Below are positions 61,318 to 64,000 of a DNA stretch of 64,000 nt, one piece after another (position 1 is the first letter of the stretch; the number at the start of each line of letters is the position of its first letter). The notes under the pieces were generated by a model. The model did not search any database and had not been told where the DNA came from. It was given only the letters and a program-made list of their open reading frames with translations. The DNA comes from Nitrospirota bacterium (lineage in GTDB: Bacteria; Nitrospirota; Thermodesulfovibrionia; UBA6902; JAJYJJ01): NCBI GenBank assembly GCA_021789595.1, contig JAJYJJ010000012.1:1-64000 (forward strand), read 5' to 3'. The position numbers and the translations under genes were made by a program.

Positions 61318-62025
61318 CTATATCATACCGACCTGCCTGTGCGCGGCACGCAGACAGGTAAATCCTCCCTGCCTTCCAGTAGGCCCCTTTGAGTACCTGT
61401 AGGAATAGAACCTGTCAGGGTAGCAATAGGTGCATTCAGTGGACAGCCATATGTTTTCCTCTAAAATGCCTGTTGAGACTGCCTGGTATCTGTTTGTGGT
61501 CTGCAGGTCAAGGCAGTATGCCCCATCCCTTTTTATGTAATAATCCCCATCACCGGTTGCCTTTGAAACAGCATCTATAACCTCATAGCCTACATGATAG
61601 CAGCACCACCTTATGCTCGGACCAAATGCAACCCTTATATCATGGGTATCAGAATAGAATGTATCCACCATCGCATCTATGGCCTTTTTCAGGATGCCGG
61701 ATGCCGTCCCCCTCCAGCCTGCATGAACTGCGCCGACAACCCCTTTGTCAGGATCGTAAAGGAGAACAGGCACACAATCTGCAACAACAACCCCTATAAG
61801 TATGTCCTTCATCCTTGTGATAACCGCATCAGCAATCCTGGGCTCCTCCCTATCCCAGAGGACTATCACCTTATCCGTATGCCTTTGTATTGGAAGATAG
61901 ATATTGCTTATGTCAATGCCTGTATAGGCTGAAATGCCCTTTACATCCCCACCCAATCTCTTTGTTGTGAAAAAGGCATTAAGGCCGCAGCCATGCATAT
62001 TCTCTGGCAATATTAGACTATCCAA
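61318..62025 (-). CDS. pgeF: PgeF/YfiH-type purine nucleoside phosphorylase (multicopper laccase domain)
   Basis: The 235-residue protein has DCVPVLLYDPDKGVVGAVHAGWRGTASGIL (in parts), FGPSIRWCCYHVGYEV and the late CTYCYPDRFYSYR of the PgeF family, which removes oxidised purine or misincorporated amino acids from peptidoglycan. It starts with TTG, overlapping the stop of nnr by 8 bases. Confidence 0.9.
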   Translation of the reverse strand: MDSLILPENMHGCGLNAFFTTKRLGGDVKGISAYTGIDISNIYLPIQRHTDKVIVLWDREEPRIADAVITRMKDILIGVVVADCVPVLLYDPDKGVVGAVHAGWRGTASGILKKAIDAMVDTFYSDTHDIRVAFGPSIRWCCYHVGYEVIDAVSKATGDGDYYIKRDGAYCLDLQTTNRYQAVSTGILEENIWLSTECTYCYPDRFYSYRYSKGPTGRQGGFTCLRAAHRQVGMI

Positions 62026-63553
62026 TCCCCTGCCTCAATTCCCTTATGGCTAATGGTATGGCCTTTATCAGATCAGATGCCGCAAGGGAAAACTCCGTCT
62101 TTTTCTTGAGCATCAAATCACCTGATAGACCGTGTATATAGACACCGAGTTTGATGGAGTCAATAATATCAATGCCCTGGGCTATGAGCCCTGCTATCAT
62201 GCCTGTGAGCACATCACCGGTGCCTGCTGTTGCCATGCCTGCATTTCCAGTAAGGTTTACAAATACGCTTCCATCAGGAGATGCAATTACTGTCCTTGCA
62301 GATTTTAACACCAGGTATGTCCTGAATCTCTTTGCAAAATCAGAGGCAACCTCTATGGGATTCTTCTGAATCTCAACCGATGTTGAAGCAATCAGCCTCG
62401 CCATCTCCCCTATGTGAGGGGTCAGAACAATTGGAGCCACTGTCTTTCTGAGGACATCTAACCTTCCTGAGATTGCATTTATCCCGTCTGCATCTATCAC
62501 CAGAGGCACAGTTGCCTTCTTGATAATCCCTTCAACGATGTGTTTTATATCTGGATTTGTTGTAAGACCAGGGCCGAGGGCAATAACATCTGCCTTATCA
62601 CGAGAAAATTCGATTATTGTCTTGAGGCAGTCTTTATTCAGTGTTCCATCTCTATTATCCATGAGTGGAAGGCTCATCACCTCTGTCAGTTTTTCCTCGA
62701 TTATGGGATTAAGTCCTTCAGGGATTCCGAGGGTTACAAGGCCTGCACCTATCCTGAGTGCAGCATCTGCTGTCATGCATGCCGCACCTGTCTTTCCTGT
62801 AGAGCCAGCTATAACAAGACAATGTCCGAGATTGCCTTTATGCACCCACGGCAGCCTGACAGGCAAAAGCCTGGAGATGTCTGTTCTCTCAATAGTCTCC
62901 ACACTCAGAGATCCATCCTCTGTAAGTGCCGTGGGAAGCCCTATATCCTCTATATAGAGCCTTCCTGCATAAAATGCACCTGGATAGAGGATAAGTCCTC
63001 TTTTTGGAAGACCGAATGTCACGGTCATCTGAGCCTTCACAGCCCTGCCTAAAACCTCGCCTGTATCGGCAGATATACCCGATGGCATATCAACAGATAC
63101 CACAGGACTGCCTGAGTTATTTATCTTATCAATCACTGCCCCGGATATCCCCTTAACTACATCATTTAGCCCTGTGCCAAATATTGCATCCACAATAATG
63201 GCATCCTTCAAATCCCTTTGAATTAATCCCTTTACATGCCTGATGGGTATGCCAAGCCTTGATGCAATGTCCAGGTTTGCCCTTGCATCTCCCTTTAATT
63301 CTGAGCCCTCTGATAATAGAAAAATCTTTACAGGCCACCCCCAGTTTGAAAGACACCTGCCTACAACAAGGCCGTCACCGCCATTGTTGCCTTTACCTGA
63401 AAAAATAATTACATTTTTAGGGGGGAAATTTTCCTTAATCCTCTGGGCAACGGACAGACCTGCCCTTTCCATCAGAATAAGGCCTGGGATGCCATATTCA
63501 TCCATGGCCTTCCTGTCAATATTCCTCATCTCCTCAGAGTTAACTATCTTCAT
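62018..63553 (-). CDS. nnr: bifunctional NAD(P)H-hydrate epimerase/dehydratase
   Basis: The 511-residue protein has the YjeF-N epimerase domain (FSGKGNNGGDGLVVGRCLSNW, VDAIFGTGL) and the C-terminal ADP-dependent dehydratase (ALGPGLTTNPDI, VIDADGINAI, NAGMATAGTGDVLTGMIAGL). It repairs hydrated NAD(P)H. The gene lies between acpS and pgeF. Confidence 0.95.
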   Translation of the reverse strand: MKIVNSEEMRNIDRKAMDEYGIPGLILMERAGLSVAQRIKENFPPKNVIIFSGKGNNGGDGLVVGRCLSNWGWPVKIFLLSEGSELKGDARANLDIASRLGIPIRHVKGLIQRDLKDAIIVDAIFGTGLNDVVKGISGAVIDKINNSGSPVVSVDMPSGISADTGEVLGRAVKAQMTVTFGLPKRGLILYPGAFYAGRLYIEDIGLPTALTEDGSLSVETIERTDISRLLPVRLPWVHKGNLGHCLVIAGSTGKTGAACMTADAALRIGAGLVTLGIPEGLNPIIEEKLTEVMSLPLMDNRDGTLNKDCLKTIIEFSRDKADVIALGPGLTTNPDIKHIVEGIIKKATVPLVIDADGINAISGRLDVLRKTVAPIVLTPHIGEMARLIASTSVEIQKNPIEVASDFAKRFRTYLVLKSARTVIASPDGSVFVNLTGNAGMATAGTGDVLTGMIAGLIAQGIDIIDSIKLGVYIHGLSGDLMLKKKTEFSLAASDLIKAIPLAIRELRQGIG

Positions 63554-63923
63554 CAGAGACCATTATGATCTGAGCCACGGCAAATTCCCTTTCATGGCTC
63601 AAAGAAAGATGAATCTGCTTAACCCCTTTGGCCTTTAATATCTTTGCCAATCTTTTACTAACCTCTATCCTGGGCTCGCCGTTGTTCTTATTCCTGACCT
63701 CAATATCTTTAAACAGGATTCCACGACTATCCTTTATTGCCTTTATAAATGCCTCCTTACAGGCAAACCTTGCTGCAAGGGATTGAAAGGGGTCCTTTTT
63801 TGACAGACAATAGGACAGCTCTTTTTCTGTAAAGACCTTTTCCAGAAAGGCCCTGTCCCATTTCTTGACGACCTCTTTAATCCTCTTTACCCTCACAATG
63901 TCTATTCCTGTGCCGATAATCAA
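63540..63923 (-). CDS. acpS: AcpS, holo-ACP synthase
   Basis: The 127-residue protein starts (L/M)IIGTGIDIVRVKRI and has AARFACKEAFIKAI and LSLSHEREFAVA, the signature of 4'-phosphopantetheinyl transferases of the AcpS type. It starts with TTG that overlaps the pdxJ stop (TTGA). The end overlaps the nnr start by 14 bases. Confidence 0.95.
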   Translation of the reverse strand: MIIGTGIDIVRVKRIKEVVKKWDRAFLEKVFTEKELSYCLSKKDPFQSLAARFACKEAFIKAIKDSRGILFKDIEVRNKNNGEPRIEVSKRLAKILKAKGVKQIHLSLSHEREFAVAQIIMVSDEDS

Positions 63924-64000
63924 CCTTTAGCCCTCACGATAATCTCCTTCATCTCCCTTACAGCCTCTTTCATGCCGATGAGCACTGCCCTCGATATGAT
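63920..64000 (-). CDS. pdxJ: PdxJ C-terminus (partial)
   Basis: The frame at the window end reads IISRAVLIGMKEAVREMKEI and IVRAKG then stop, the C-terminal helix of pyridoxine 5'-phosphate synthase (typically ISRAVFVGLxxAVREMKxLI). The gene continues beyond the window. It precedes acpS as is usual. Confidence 0.8.
   Translation of the reverse strand: MISRAVLIGMKEAVREMKEIIVRAKG

Overview
The window is a gene-dense bacterial chromosome segment of moderate GC with short spacers and long minus-strand operons. The mix of genes points to an anaerobic, diderm bacterium: a predicted Re-type citrate synthase beside an isocitrate dehydrogenase, a six-subunit energy-converting-hydrogenase-related (Ehr) membrane complex, universal stress proteins with TauE/SafE permeases, a multi-heme c-type cytochrome, and a CsgG-type lipoprotein. 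A Nitrospirota or Desulfobacterota-like host is my best guess. No rRNA, tRNA or CRISPR array was seen, so this rests on gene content alone.

Layout. 1-7.4 kb: end of rlmN, a cytosolic SsuA/THI5-like binding protein, nitroreductase, a CorC-type membrane protein, isocitrate dehydrogenase, the Re-citrate/homocitrate synthase homologue, and gatB. 7.4-13.7 kb: a defence-type island lies between gatB and gatA. It holds a nuclease-methyltransferase fusion, a separate specificity subunit, a ClpP-fold (SDH) serine protease, a two-helix membrane protein, a RelE-type toxin-antitoxin pair and remnants of a DUF1016 nuclease gene. 13.7-27.2 kb: MazG-like phosphohydrolase, gatA, a FabK/nitronate-monooxygenase homologue, MFS and ArnT-like proteins, small zinc-ribbon and EF-Tu-domain proteins, a MoxR-DUF58-transglutaminase operon, a MITE-like element and dGTPase.

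27.4-44.9 kb is the most coherent accessory block. Universal stress proteins, TauE/SafE permeases and a two-component pair (histidine kinase plus NtrC-type sigma54 activator) surround an Ehr operon (hyfB-C-E-F-G-I order). The catalytic-type subunit has serines where [NiFe] ligands should be. A palindrome TTGCA-N3-TGCAA overlaps the promoters of both the kinase and the downstream TauE-Usp operon. A decayed second sigma54 regulator lies just upstream of the Ehr operon.

45-64 kb: CsgG lipoprotein, an M48 peptidase/LolA-like/CHASE2-adenylate cyclase operon, a DUF1573-cytochrome c gene with an in-frame UGA exactly at a conserved cysteine followed by a SECIS-like hairpin (a candidate selenoprotein), then housekeeping operons: pcm-FAD enzyme-surE; hslVU; UDG-HIT-macrodomain-glycosyltransferase downstream of tsaE-nadK; and pdxJ-acpS-nnr-pgeF. 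Debris of brnT and of a hotdog dehydratase lies near 60.3-60.8 kb.

The three items I rate highest are the UGA-containing DUF1573-cytochrome, the hydrogenase-like complex without [NiFe] ligands, and the restriction fusion system with an embedded protease and membrane protein.
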